A DNA stretch of 64,000 nt from Phoronis australis (taxonomy: Eukaryota; Phoronida; Phoronidae), in the NCBI GenBank assembly GCA_002633005.1, contig NMRA01000045.1:859552-923551 (forward strand), in the 5' to 3' direction. The position numbers were made by a program, and so were the translations under genes. A model generated the notes under the pieces. That model saw nothing but the letters and a program-made list of their open reading frames with translations, was not told the DNA's origin and made no database searches. Shown piece by piece: positions 1 to 13,867 of this stretch. Position 1 is the first letter of the stretch. Each line of letters begins with the position of its first letter.

Positions 1-1170
1 TGTGCACTCCGGTGCTTAATTAAACACACTTTATCCAGGGTAACAGCTGCCTAAAACAGCTGATTATGCTTTACATTTCAAGGGTGTTTCTAGTTACATA
101 TTAAGCTGAAAATGCCATCAGAAGTTAAACATAGGGGGAGATGGTGTAGCCCTGTGGTCCAAGCTTAGGACTCGAAACTTGGAAATCCAAATTGGAACTG
201 TGGCCACATTACACGTACTCCTTCTTTGGACAGTTTCCAGCTCTTCTGGTATACCGCAGTGCGGCGCACTTACTAATGTTAAATTTCAGAGAAAAATTGA
301 GAACCTTGTTCTCCTGGGTTCATTACACGCCCAGTACCAGAAACCCATAAACCACTGTTAGGCTGTGCTCAACAAGGGAGGACAGGGCAACATGGCGTCT
401 GCCGATACGGTAAAAATCCACCACTGCCACGATGAAAAGCTATTAATAAAGAAATGATTTTGCTCAAAGTCAAAATTTTAGAAATAGGCTAAACTGGCCA
501 TCCCAAATTGAAGAATTCCATTAAAAGGAAAGCGAAGGCTCACCTTAATGTATACACTATGGGGAGTTTTGGGGACACATGTAAATGTTACGCCAGTGCC
601 TACTTTCGACAATTTTATAAATTTCCAAGTCTGCCTTAGATGTAAAATGCAGTGTCCAAGTTTTTGTGACATCTTATGAACATCACCCAATCTTTGGAAT
701 TAAAAAAATTCAATTTTAGTTAAAATTTTGTTATCCTAAACTGGAGAATTTTTACAGTACTTTCTGTCAGCCAGAGTTTTATGATGGGTCAGTTAGCAGA
801 ATACACTCAGTTACAGAGATTGTTGAATATGTGCATTTTGCCATTGTGTTAGAATCTAGGCCGGTTTCTTTGTAAAGTGCAGTGCCTTTGAGTTTTTGTC
901 CACCACGTTTGGCAGCGATATGTTCGTATTTAGGTAAGAAAGTGAATAAAAACACAGATATAAAGCCAAAGCAATTTCCAAGATAACAACATTATTTTGT
1001 AAAAATTTTCAACTTAAAAAGACAGAAAATATGTTGAAAAACGGTAAAACTGACATAGCAGAATCAGTTATGTAAGTTGTAAATTTACGTAAGTTTTACA
1101 GCTATTATGCAACACGAAGGAGAAGCAAGAGATAAATTGTGGAGGAACTGTGCAAATTGTATTCACTTAC
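1..1170. other. Left-edge stretch beyond the last visible MYPT-like exon
   Basis: Apart from the SINE-like unit at 141-365, I see no exon here on either strand. Possible donors on the minus strand at about 545 and 270 are preceded by peptides with no coiled-coil character, so I did not accept them as the missing 3' exons. Confidence 0.5.
141..365 (+). repeat. Possible tRNA-derived SINE
   Basis: The left end reads gatggtgtagccctgtggt, resembling a polymerase III A box (TAGCTCAGTGGT), followed by aagcttaggactcgaaactt as in tRNA-like SINE heads. The B box is weak. The body has no long ORF of interest. The right end is uncertain. Confidence 0.4.
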
Positions 1171-1275
1171 CTTGTTCATTAACCCTATTTCATGTTCCAG
1201 TCTTTGAATTATTAGATCTTTTTCTGATATCGTCTCCTTCAGTTTTTTGTTTTCCTCTTTTTCTTCTTTTAAAAG
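1171..1275 (-). CDS. MYPT C-terminal-like gene, leucine-zipper exon
   Basis: Thirty-five whole codons lie between acceptor gtacttgcag and donor AACAAG|gtaagt. The peptide (LLKEEKEENKKLKETISEK followed by DLIIQRLEHEIGLMNK) is a charged coiled coil with Leu/Ile at heptad spacing. It is comparable to the KKLYEQILAENEKLK segment that opens the C-terminal zipper of MYPT1. Phase is 0 on both sides. The following exon was not found in the remaining 1170 bases. Confidence 0.78.
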
Positions 1276-4200
1276 CTGCAAGTACATTTAAGTAAACAGT
1301 ACAAACAACATACCTGCCGCAAGTCTTCAAGTTAGAAAAACACATATAAATCTGGTTCCAATACAGAAAGTCTCACAAGAAAGAATGAACATGGGTCAAA
1401 CAATAAGTCTTCGTGAAGATTAATCTGTGACAATTCTTTTATTCGTAACGTTGACTTTCACATTTTCATTATTGATATTTTCACATTTTACACATCACAT
1501 TCTACGCACCATATTAGTTTTCACATTACAACACCTAGTTGACTCACCTTATCTAATCCTTTGTTCCTGGCCACTTACTTTGCCTCATGACATCTATAGA
1601 TCATACTTTCACCTAATTTTCACCACATTTTCTACAATTTTTGGCACGTCATTTCAAATCTTTTTCCTATAACCGCTAAGCTTACCTCAAGATAGCAGAA
1701 ATTCATAATTTCATCAAACTTTAACAATTCGCACATCACATTTTTCATATTACATAACTCCATTACATCATTTCAATTCCTTGGTTTCATCATGGTTATG
1801 GTCAACCACGTTTTCATTGCACATCCATATTTCTATCACGTTTTCTACCTTTTTGCATCACATTTTCACATTATTGCACCAAGCTGACTTACCTTCTCCA
1901 ACTCCTTATTCCTAGCAGCTAACTTTGCCTCGTTACTATGGTGATTCACGTCTCCAGCTGCTCTCCTGAATCCCGATGGCGAATGACTTATATGGCCACC
2001 AATTTTGGGAACATTCAGTTCTTTGTATTTCGGGGTATATGCCAGGCGGTGAAACTCGGGTAAGTTATGAGAAGATGGCTTATGATTTTCTTGTAATCTG
2101 TAGTTGATAAAGGAAAGCAATATTATAGTACTACTGCAACAAACAGCAGAAATAAAATTTTGTTTAACTAAATTTGCCAATAAAAATAAAGATTAAGAAA
2201 AATATTAATAATAATTAACCTAAGACCTTGACATTTTCACTCAACCCAATTTAATTGGCTGTTACTCAGCTTCGGCAAATCGGCTGAATTTGAACTTAGG
2301 AACACGAGTTCTTGAAAACGGCTCAGTGGATTTCGCTGAAACTTTCCAAACATAATATTTATTCATCAACCTCAAAAAACGCTGTGAGGATTTTCGATAT
2401 AAAGAACTAGCACTTGCAAAGTGTAACAAAGACGAATAGGACTTCTAATTTTTACAAAAATTCCTTACATTTTGCGACTTGACTTATAGAATCCAAAAGA
2501 AAGGACTAATCGAAAATTCCTAACAGTGTTTTTGAGGTAACTGGTGAAGTTTTCATCTAAGAAAGGTTTCATTAAAATCTACCAAGGGTTATTTTCCTAT
2601 GAATGTACTTTTCTTATAAATGAAATTTTGATTTAAAAAAGGTGCTAACGTAACAATAATAATAACAATAATAATAATGGTACATGAATACAAAATATAT
2701 TTTTATATTCCCTGATCTTTTTTTTCAGAAAATATATACTTTTACTACTTGACAAAGCTTAGTTTTTTGATGTACAAGTTAGAATGGAGGACATTAAATC
2801 ATGTTTGAAATATGATCTTTAAAAAGAAAATTTCAATCTCCTTTTTCTCGCCAATAGAATAAAGAAAGAGAGCCTGCAAGTTTTATGCAAAAGTTTTTTG
2901 TGGAATTTACGGTAATCTCCATGAAAATTTGAGTTTTTTTAGAAAAAATGTAGTCATGTGAATATAACCACATGGGCAATACAAGATTCTGTGATCAAGT
3001 ATTTTTAATATAAACAGTTCAATCTATGGCCCTACTATTATTACTTAAGAAAAGTTACTGACAAAATTTGATGCTTGCTAACGAAGTTAGCCTTTTACTT
3101 AAGTCAATATTTACCTATTGTGTGAATCAATATGTCTAGATGAATCCCGTGTGGTTGTTGTGGATGGGTAGCCTTTAAGACTGTCTTGTGATTGGCCTGC
3201 ACTGTTCAAACGGATGGGTTTGAAAACAGTTTCTGATTGGCCAATAGTTGTCAAGTTGGTTTCCGATTGGCTGACTGTGCTGTCATAATCCTGATTATCC
3301 TCTAAATCTGCCTCCAGATCAGTCTGAGATGGGCTGCAATACATACATGGCAAGCATAAATAGGGTTTCCCTTGCGCCATTGATCACCAAATATGTCAGA
3401 GTTCTCCTTACATGAAATCAAACATGGCAATGCAACATGTTTGAAAAGATCTGCACCATGTTTGGGGAATCAGGTATAACCAACAGCCCGTGTGTGAATT
3501 CCGTACGTGTTTAAATTGGCAGGAGATAACCCATAAGAATGAAATGGTGAATATAAAGTACTCAGGCTTAAATAATACATGTTAAGAGGCATGCAATACC
3601 AGGATTAAAGATGTCACTTTGTGTTGAGAGTTTCCGCAACACAAAACTTACTGTGCCCAATGACCGTTAAGTCAGGCTAAATTGCCGCAGAGTGACCCAA
3701 ATAAGTGAGGGACAAAATATTATTACTACAAATAATTTTGGGTGTGCGAGATTAGGTGAGTGTGCGCAATAACGTGATGCACGAACTGGCACCATGTTTT
3801 GATTTTTGCAAACGGAGAACCCTGTATGCATACAGTTAAAATGTAGACAGGAGGGCTGCCTTTTGGGACGCACCACAGATGCTTGGATCACACAGCTGGG
3901 CTCTATGCATTGATCGCCTGATGAGAGCTATTTTTACACGGGGAAACAGTTGTCACAATGTGAGTTGTCACGGAGCAACTTGTTCTACTTAAGTCGCATT
4001 TACACGACATCAGATCAAAAGCTGAATCAGCACGTCATTTTTACATGAAGACTATCTGTCCATGCTCGCATAAACAATAGCAAAGGCGTAAACCCCGTAG
4101 AATGCCAGTTGATCACCTGTGTATATATGCTACTGCCAAACTTAAAAGAGATCATTCCTTCCTACTTGGCCCACTTTGTGTTAAGACATGTAGTTGACAC

Positions 4201-7200
4201 TGGAGCAATTGAATGAGTGCAACTTGCTCTACCTCTCAAACCAGAGTCAAAAGTGGCCGCCACAGTGTCAACTTGCTCCGTGTCAGTTGTGTTTACACAG
4301 TGACACATTTGCAACCGATCAGCTGTTCTGTGTAAGTTGCTCCGTAACAACTGTCTCCCATGTAAACACAACTCATAGACTCATCGAGGACACCTCAGTG
4401 CACTGATCCTATTGGGTGGAATGTTTCAATCTGCCTGTTTTGCTCACAGACAGGAATTTGGAAAGACTACTCAACCCAATAATTTGGTGATTTCATCTAC
4501 AGGTTTGGGGAAACAAACATACGCTTAAAGGATGATTTACTGTGATTTCACGCAACAACAGAACATTAGAAATTTTTTGACTATTTCACTTAAAAATACG
4601 AATTCCCAGTGAGAAGTTAGGTTAAAATCATTTTTGACCCAAGAAATACTATATTAGCCAAAAGCGATGAAACTGAATTTGGTTTGTTTAATTACCAGAA
4701 CTTCAATTGGGATGATAGTGTTCTCCTTATTGTATTGACCATTAGTGATAAATATTTGGCGTGCAAGCTGCAATGACGGACAAAAGAAAGGGCGAACACT
4801 AAACAACACTGATATCTGGAGTTGGAAACCACTGTCGTCTGGAGTTGAAACTAAACAAGAGATATTTGTAATGAACTAGGAATCAGAAAAATGTATGTAT
4901 TTCTTCCTACGCATACTTGATGAATTACAGGACTAATCAATTAACAAAAGTAAACTCTGTTCACGAGAACAGTGTGAAGCAAGTTAGTTGAGGGAGATCT
5001 CAATACTACAACTCACGGGTACATGGAATTACTTTAACTTAGAGTCACACTTTTAATAAAAAATGTAGAGTAGTTATTGACCAAATGTGTCCAAATAATT
5101 CCACAGGCGTCCTCAGCTTCTGATCGTCCCCAATACACTATATATACTACAAGGTATGACACTCAGGACAAGGAATTCCACGGGTGCTTCACTTCTGCTG
5201 TCCATATCAAACACAAAACTCAATAAATTTACACAAAACAGGACTTCAACAAACCATTAGCAATTGTTCTTTCTTCTAATACCATTCACAGTGTCCTGCT
5301 CCAGCGAGTTTGCAAAAAAATTGCGGTCAAAGTACAAAATTGTTCCCAAAAAGCCCATGCGTACGTCCTCCTTCGACGGTTCAAGGTCAAGGACGGTACG
5401 GAATTATCCGAAGAGTTACAAATGGACGGCAATTGCTGGTTCATCACGGAAGGTTCCGAAATAGTCAGGCTAAGTGTGGAGTTACCGATGTCGTGACTTT
5501 CCGTAACTCATAAGATAATTAACTTAAGTTTAACATTTGTCTTGACTGAGTCAATTTTCTTGGAAAGGGTCCCTGATTGTTGTTGGGACATGGAGCACCA
5601 AAATAAATCTGAACAAAATATTATTGCTTAACACTTTGTGTTGGTTGTGGCCGAGAATTCCAAAGAGATCACGCAGCTACAAATCAACTTCTAATTCACC
5701 CTTAGTCATGACTCAGTGACAAACCTTTTATTTCTTGATCTTGAACCATATTGCTTCTTTAAGTTGTTCTGTAATAAATGTCAACATTGAAAATTAAGTC
5801 ATAGTAAAATATCATATTACACCTTGACAGTGTAATCACCCATTACAACTTTTTTAGTTTTAAAGGAGTGATCACAGTCATTCGCTGCCCAACTCATATT
5901 TCTCCCGAATTGTTGAAATATGGTATCATTATCTGATACTTCCATCCTCTGATTGGCTAAAATGTGGTATGATAACTTTCGCTAGGTGCTAGGCAATAAT
6001 GTCCAAAGCTAGCCATGGCATATCACTTTTCATTCAGGTCATCTGGACATCAGACGCCACTATTCACGAACTGACAAATGCGGCAGCTGAAACCAGAACC
6101 CCTGACAACAAAGCGTGCAGATGATGTCAGTAAAAAAAGTGCAGGTGGCCTGATGCCTTTTGCGGTAAATCAGGCGCGTTTAGGCCACAAGGCCGGGCCC
6201 ATTACACTAGTCACCTGATTATGTCAGTACATCAAAGCGCGTAAGAATAAGCTACTTTAATAAAAGACGAAATAATCAGAGGAAAAGCATCAGTGGGCGG
6301 CGTATAATGAAATAATATGGACCAATCCCCCGGGCATATCGGACCTTATGGACAATAGGAGAGCAATAGTCTCTGTTGGGGGTCCATGTGACCTGGTATC
6401 ACCTTCAGGTTTGGTCCATAGATGTATTATCTTTAATTATCATTATGTGACAGCTAATTTTCTCACAAACGTAAACTTATGGTATTTTTTGCAAATCCAA
6501 GCATTGTTGAAGGCAAGAACTTGTGTTATGACTCGTACGCAGAGACTGCTGTATTCGTTTTGTAAAAATTGTCCACAAATTTATCTTTTTTCATTTTCAT
6601 CATGTTACGAAATTAAATTCAGATGTGCTGTTCATTTCTGATCTAGTAAGGTAACATCTCACACAAGCTGGACGAAAATAATTGCAAAAATTGCAATACT
6701 GTATCATACTATAGGTGGCATTCAACTGTTGCAGAATTGCAATACTGTATCAAACTACAGGTGGCATTTAACTGTTGCAGAATTGCAATACTGTATCATA
6801 CTATAGGTGGCATTTAACTGTTGCAGAATTGCAATACTGTATCATACTATAGGTGGCATTTAACTGTTGCAGAATTGCAATACTGTATCATACTATAGGT
6901 GGTATTTAACTGTTGCAGAATAAGAGAACAGAGGTGTCTGCAGTAGGATCGATGCAATCTGAGGTTTGTATGAGGTGATAAACAGTATGAATGCACGTTG
7001 AGTGAGCACCAAATGTCTACTTTATAACACCAGGTGGCAGAACACACACATCTCTGCACAGCTAATTACAGACTGCCTCAATTAATTATCATGTAACTAG
7101 ACATCCATGTGGTCTGCGCTAGAGAGGTCATTGCCTCAGACAACCTACTCTGTTCCTGACACACACACAGACACCAGTGAGATTTCAAGGATTGTGAATA

Positions 7201-10200
7201 TATTTATATACATTTTCTGAAGTAAAAGTGAAAATTGAACTCCATAAAGAAAACCATCATCATCAACTCTTACTGTTTAAATGAGGTATCGACATTTTCT
7301 GAAGGGCGCAATTTTATTAGAAATAAGTCAAGTATTTGATATATTATCACTCACAAGTAATCAGACGACAAAAAAGCGAATGATTGATTGCGGTAAAACC
7401 TCACCAATGTAGGACACAACATGGCCGACAAGTGAAATTTAATTTCCCTATTTTTCATGAAAGATACAGCCCACGCCAAAAGTTCTCCACCATGATGGCT
7501 GGGCGGAAGCTGAGTTCATGGTCAGAGTTGCCATCTATCGTAACTGAGAATAAAAGGGATTAACCGTTATCACAGGGAATGGTTTTTTGGTCTGAGTTTT
7601 GCCTTGTACTGTATGGAGCACTAAATTAATGGTTTTCCATGTTCAATTTTTGCACTATAGCTACAATGTGACAATGTTTAAGAAATTATGGACATTTGCA
7701 AAATCTAAAAAAGAGGGCAAATCCCATCATGCACACAGTGCCACCCATGTACAATCAATACAATCTTACCCCACGACCAAGAAGAGCTGGAGTGTGAAGT
7801 ACGACAATCGAAAGATTTCGACGGCCATGAAGACTGTAGCCTCGAGTTTTTCACTGTGCCTGATGTTCTCAACAACATGCATTCTTGTAGGTGAACCAAC
7901 CTTACTCATAGCTATTGTCATTTGTCAGTTCTAGAAAAATCCAAGTAAACTATGAACCTACCTCTATGGGGTTCTGGGGACTGTCGTCATCCAATCCCGT
8001 TTCTGAATTTATTGACGTGTTCCTTTTGGTTTCCTCGTCCTCATCCAAGGAATCGCCAGTGCTCTGAAATAATTATTAAAGATGTTATCAACTAGAGGTA
8101 CTTGTGAAGATGACTTTATTCAAATCACGCTATGATGAGTATCAATTACTGGCCACTCATAGGATACAACTATCCTGTTCCCTATATACCATAACACACA
8201 TCATAAACATGTTCATTTTTGTTGCTAAGCTCCTTTTGACTGAGGACTGGGGAACAGAGTTGACTGCAATGATAGCCCACCTGGCACTGTCACACCTTGC
8301 TTGAGCGAGTAATAAATAGCAAAATTAGTCTTAACAAACTCAATACACCTGCCGCAAACTCCTGGGTCATGCCCATGCCCAGGTAACCGTCCATATCGAC
8401 TTTTTGTCAATTTTTGCTTTAAGCGCCCACTGCTTGGGTAATCACCCATCCCCTATTTTGTGCAAATTTCTACGTAAGCACCCACCTCTCGGGTAATAGC
8501 CCACCTCTCGGGTAATAGCCCACCCCTGTTTCAAGGTTTCCCAATTTAAGCACCCAAAGCGTTAACCCGGGAGTTTACAGTAAATAATTTGGAGATACTT
8601 GAATTCGTGGGTACCACTTGAAGAACCTGACATTAAAATGCTGGCCAGCTTAAAGCAACAGTTTCGGTATTCAGTGCCCAATATGGCCGACAATTGAAAT
8701 TCTAATTTGCTAAATTTTTTCTCAAAAATAAAGATTATTTTTTTAATCTATTATTAACATGTTTTGTACAATGTAAATTTCATAAAACGACATTTGATAA
8801 AGCTGCATTAGTTTTCAGCAATGTTATCAGCCTTTGAAGAACTAAAAAGTGACGATTTTAGCAATTATTTTTGTGTGCAAAATGAGTGTAGAACTACCAT
8901 TGATAGTACTAAGGGCGTCATGAGAAATTCACTCCAGCAAATGTGCCTACCTACAGCTCTCAGACTGCGGTATCTGTGGTAACTTCAGGGGTTAAAATTG
9001 ATTACTAAGCTTTATTAACACCTGAACTCAGATGCTGTGTGTCTAGTGCACCAGCTGATCCCAGACCATATGATATATATTTCCAGACCATAAAATTAAG
9101 TTGTTATAACGTAGCTATAAACCTGTTTTTATCAAAAAAGTAACTTAGACTGCTTACAGTTACCAAGTCAATATGAAATGGTTCCTCACTTAAGATAAGA
9201 GGTGATTTATGTATTTGGAAAAAACTGACGTCCATTGATTACTGCTTGAGTTCAGTTTGGACAAAAACACACGCGTACCAATAATTCAGAGTGCTGAGTG
9301 TAGTCGTTAAACAAGTAAAAATGAACAAGTTAGGTACTTGGCCTTATTTCAGGGAAGACATGCCAATCTATAAACACTTGAATAAAACTGATCACCAGGT
9401 GATGCAAATCAATTGAGTAATTAAATTTCTGAGCATTTAGTCCAATGCGTACAAAACTATAAAATTTCAGCTCAAGGAACTGCCCATAAGCAGCTCAGGT
9501 ATGCCTCAGGTGTAAAACTTTGTTTCTAACTGATTCTAAAGGATCTGAGATGCAAACTATTGACTAAGTGGCAATGACAGGCGCATAATGGCTGTCTAAG
9601 ACCAATTATGAAATGTAATCAAACCAAAATAAAGACAAATAATGTCCAGTTGTCAAATTGAGGTTTCTGTGCCCGGTTGCACGAAGCAATACCAAATAGG
9701 TACTTGGCTAACATCCCTAAATCTACTGCGTACTCGGTAGACTTGTGAAAACACTGGTTCTTCTTTCGTAAACTGTTTTAGTTTCATTGATCATAAAATT
9801 TTTGGCTTTGATACAAATGAAGAGGGAACTCTACGTTGAATTCTCAATATTATTGAAAATAAGTAGGGATCTTTTCATGCAACGCCTCTAATTTAAGGAC
9901 TAAGTCCACATTCATTTTCATTGAACTAAGGGGCTCAGTTTTTTGTTATATTTTCTAGAAAACGTCATTATGCAATGAGGAGCTCAGAATAAAGATCATA
10001 TACAATGACAGGAAAAGGTTAGATCTATGAGTAAAGAATGACACAAACACACGGAAGATTTAGGGAACTTAGCTGAGTCCCTATTTGGTAATGTTTCATG
10101 CAACCGGGCACTGATTTCTTGTCTTTCGTACGTAAGGAAGTAACGAAGCATAAAAGTGAACAGGCCCAGTGTTGAATCGTTCAGTTTAGACTCCATTGAT

Positions 10201-13200
10201 TACAACATGTGTAACCGACATAGCTTGATACCAAATGAATGAAGTATTATTTCACAGGATGGTCATGAATTTGTTTCCGTTAAAAAGTACACCTCTTCAG
10301 TTAGGTGTATCACACTTTGGCAATAAACATTTCACAATACACAAATGTCCCAATACTTTAAGTGGAAAGTAGACCACTTAGTAATGGTATGGGAGTTTGG
10401 GGCATTTCGGGAGCTAAAATTCACACGGGATGCACATGCGGATCATGAAGACCCAAGTGCTTTCAAGGAAGTCTAGATTACATAATTTGGGAATAGACAT
10501 GGATCATAAACATGCAAGGTGAGGGGAGGGGCAGGGGGAGAGATTGCCCCCCCCAAATTAAGGAAACTTCAGGTAAAAGAAGAACAAATTCGAGCAACAG
10601 AGCTTTATAAAAATACAGGAAAGACATACCCATAAGGGGAGGGGTAAAATTGGTGGTGATGGGTGGCAGGGTCACCATGACTACATTTGGGCAAAACTAT
10701 GTCCTCTAGCTGGATACGCCTCTGATACTGCATTAAAACTATGTAAGACTCTAAGAAGCAAAAAAACTTTATTTTATTTTCAAAAGAATCAAATCAGTAA
10801 GAACCTGACCGGGTCTAGTCTATACTAGAAACTCACTCCAGAATAGTGTAAGGATTGTGCAGTGGCTTCAAGTAAACATACCAACTAGAACTCAATCATG
10901 CAACAGAACTGATTAAGATTGAGTTTGGAGATTAGGCCCATGACCCAGATCAGACTGAATTACGAATCTAATTTAATTTTTGTATATGGCTTAGTTATCA
11001 AGATGAAAATTGGATTATATAGGATTACCAGAAGAATTACATACTCAAGCAACACACCAGGGGGTAAACAAAGTTTTTCCAAGCGGTGGAAAAAGACAAA
11101 ACAAATAAAAACATCAGGAAAATTGTATGTCTTAGGTCTTATCTAAACTGCAAAGCTGACATGTAGACAGAATGACATGGAGAAGATATTGCTACTGCTC
11201 TGATCATTTGTCTAGATACTGAACAGAAGGGCTTTGGCATAGCCTCAACAATGTCATACATCCCGTATGTACTGGGAAATTTGCACCCATCACAAACAAA
11301 ATAGGGAAATTGCTGAAAAAATTTTTAAACTCTAAAAACAAGAGCATCAGGGATCAGAAAGAGACAAACAACATCTTTACATCTGTCAAGTTTACTTTTC
11401 AACAAATTTTCCCACCTTGGTTGTCAACACTTCAGAGGTTTAATACACTCAGACAACAAAAGGATAAAAAAACTCAGGGAAAAAATAGGCAACATCATGA
11501 TATTAACATTATGTATAGTCCACTTCAAAACTGTGGCCTATTGAATGATTCACAATTTGATACCGTAACTGGAGCTAGGCAAAGGGGATTAAAGCTCACT
11601 AAGATCGCTGATGTTTGCCATACCAGGAATACCAGTCGGATTTTCATAAGAAAGCTAGTGGCCACTAAAAAGTTAATCCCAAGATGGCAATTTATATCGG
11701 AAATGCACTGTTGACAGGTGTGTGTATGATTTTAACAACTCACTTGTGTTCAGTCGTCTCATCTGACATTTAAAATTCAATCAATTATTAGAAAAGGTGA
11801 AAATAAAAAGGATTGGTGTATTTCTTTCTTCCAAAGCAATAATTATAATTTGAGCCATTTCTACGAGGCATTCACCCTAACCGTGACTGTTAAAGTAATG
11901 GCTGCTTACATGGGTAAAAGATTTTACGAAACCAATTTTGACGGCTGTTATTCATAGAAGAAAACCGGTTCACAAAATGAGGGACAAATGCGAGTGACTG
12001 TTACATGCTGGTATATCAAAGTTATTATCATCACCATACATTATTTTTACAGGACAATTTTGATTTTGTCCACCTATCATACTGCTAACAATTGACAAAA
12101 ATGGTTGAAGAAGTTTTACTTTATTTGGTCAAAATTTCTTCTCCAACCATTCAAAGAAGTAACTAACCACGTGAGTTCACTGATCTGATATGCTTGCTAA
12201 AATATATTCAAAATTCTAAGAGGATCTGAAAAGAGGTGACTGTAAAGGTGTAGAATTTCTATTTATATTTCATTGATTCGTTTATTTCCATGTACAATAT
12301 CCACTGGCAGTACTAAATAGTAATTACGTCACAAGAGTGTGAAAAGTTCTCATGATCCTAACACAGGACTATTTGTTCAACCTCAGTAAAAACTATTCAA
12401 AGCCTTTGATTGAGTTCTCGAAGACGACTGGCATTATTTTCTCAAAAAGCTTTCTCATTATTTACTGAAGAGATAGCCTGAAAGATGTAGTCATATAAAT
12501 CTATTTGTACATACATTCCTTGTGTAAATGTCACAAAGCAGTGGAGCGGTTAACAAACAGTGACAAGAAATTATTTTCTCATGGCTACAAAAAGATACAA
12601 ACCCTAATGTGAAGGGGGTATTGACCAGTGTGAATTCACTTTTGCTCAGATTGAATGGAATACAGAAGAAGTTGTACTGGTTAACTTTAACATAGAGTCA
12701 CTCAATCTTCACAATGCCCGAAAAACAAGTCATGTTTTTTATTTTGTTTAGCCACAGAACTCTAGCCCAGGAATTCCAACTTCTGCAGTAACCTAATGTA
12801 TTCTATTATTAGAGCTTGAGACCTCAAGACTAGCCACGAGAGTTTGCACTGAGAATTTCTGACTGCCTTTTCCAGTGAGTTTTGATCGACAGTTGTAGTT
12901 ATCAAATCAAGCCTAATTTTATTGCTTCATTTTCATTTTGTTATTATTGTTCATCAAGCAAGATTCTTGAGGTACGGTTTCATACAATCAGCCATTTCTC
13001 GGCAAAATTAGTCTACTAACACGACAATCAAACTAGTTAACCTTTAGTAAACCCCACCCTCTGTGGATGCCGGGAGCAGTTTAGCCTCCGATATCTTTTC
13101 AGCTTCAGTCATAAAACCACTTTCGACAACTTATTGTACAACTTACTACATGGCAACAGTTTTTCCACAAGACACTTTTGGGTGCTAAAATCATGTTACA

Positions 13201-13835
13201 GTATCTTATGGAAAGAAGTTAATTTTGGATAGGCTATAAAAACAGGTGTGTTTAGAGGCCTTTCATACTGACTTAACTCCGGTCTGAGCGGAGCCTCGAC
13301 GTAAACTGCCAAGTTAACTAAACTGTTCAGACTGACTTCGGTAGTTAACGGATATCGAAGTAAATGGCAGGTGATGCAATAAATGCAAGGTAGCGCTGCA
13401 TGCTAAGAATTTTTTAAATGTGACAATTTGGGATCATTTCCATGTGCTAATTGACATCAAACTTATTTTTAATTCGATTTGTGATTATTCAAGCAAAACA
13501 TAGAAACTATTAGTGACTAAACTATCCTTTAATTGTTGACAATAATAGTGGAACCTGGCGGCTGGCGATAACTTCAATGGTACCGAAGTTGACCATTCAT
13601 ACTGCACCGCAGCATCGATGCTCTGCTATTAAATTCACATGTTTAGTGCGAAGTTAAGTGGCACAGTTAACTTCGATCCAGAACCAAAGTTAATCATTCA
13701 TACTGACCGCAACTCCCCAAAGCATCAAGCATCAACGTTAATATGAAAGGCCCTGATGTAACTGTCCAAAAATTACACATAATTGCTTAGCTAAGCATGT
13801 GTGTGTGGGGGGGTGGGTGGGTGTGTGGGGGTGTG

Positions 13836-13867
<32 letters not shown>

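Larger units (their letters stand above)
3334..7961 (-). other. Intron region of the MYPT-like gene with repeats and an unlocated exon
   Basis: It holds an inverted-repeat element (3931-4370), a 46-bp tandem array (6689-6918), a dispersed-repeat copy (about 7404-7530) and an unidentified open frame at 5283-5464. The phase break between flanking exons requires at least one exon here. The only candidate I found is 7770-7867 (end GTGGG|gtaag), which restores phase if it begins at 7867. Its translation is hydrophobic and unlike MYPT, and its acceptor is weak. Confidence 0.45.

Noticed and set aside
478-690. Possible 3' exon of the MYPT-like gene (donor-like site at about 545)
   Set aside because: Translation lacks heptads or similarity to the MYPT C-terminus.
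7770-7867. Candidate missing exon of the MYPT-like gene
   Set aside because: Restores phase and has a good donor, but the in-phase peptide is hydrophobic and the acceptor is weak; kept only as a lead.
11310-11714. 134-codon plus-strand open frame
   Set aside because: Lys/Asn/Thr-rich with no recognisable domain, no splice context and inside the long MYPT-like intron; likely chance.
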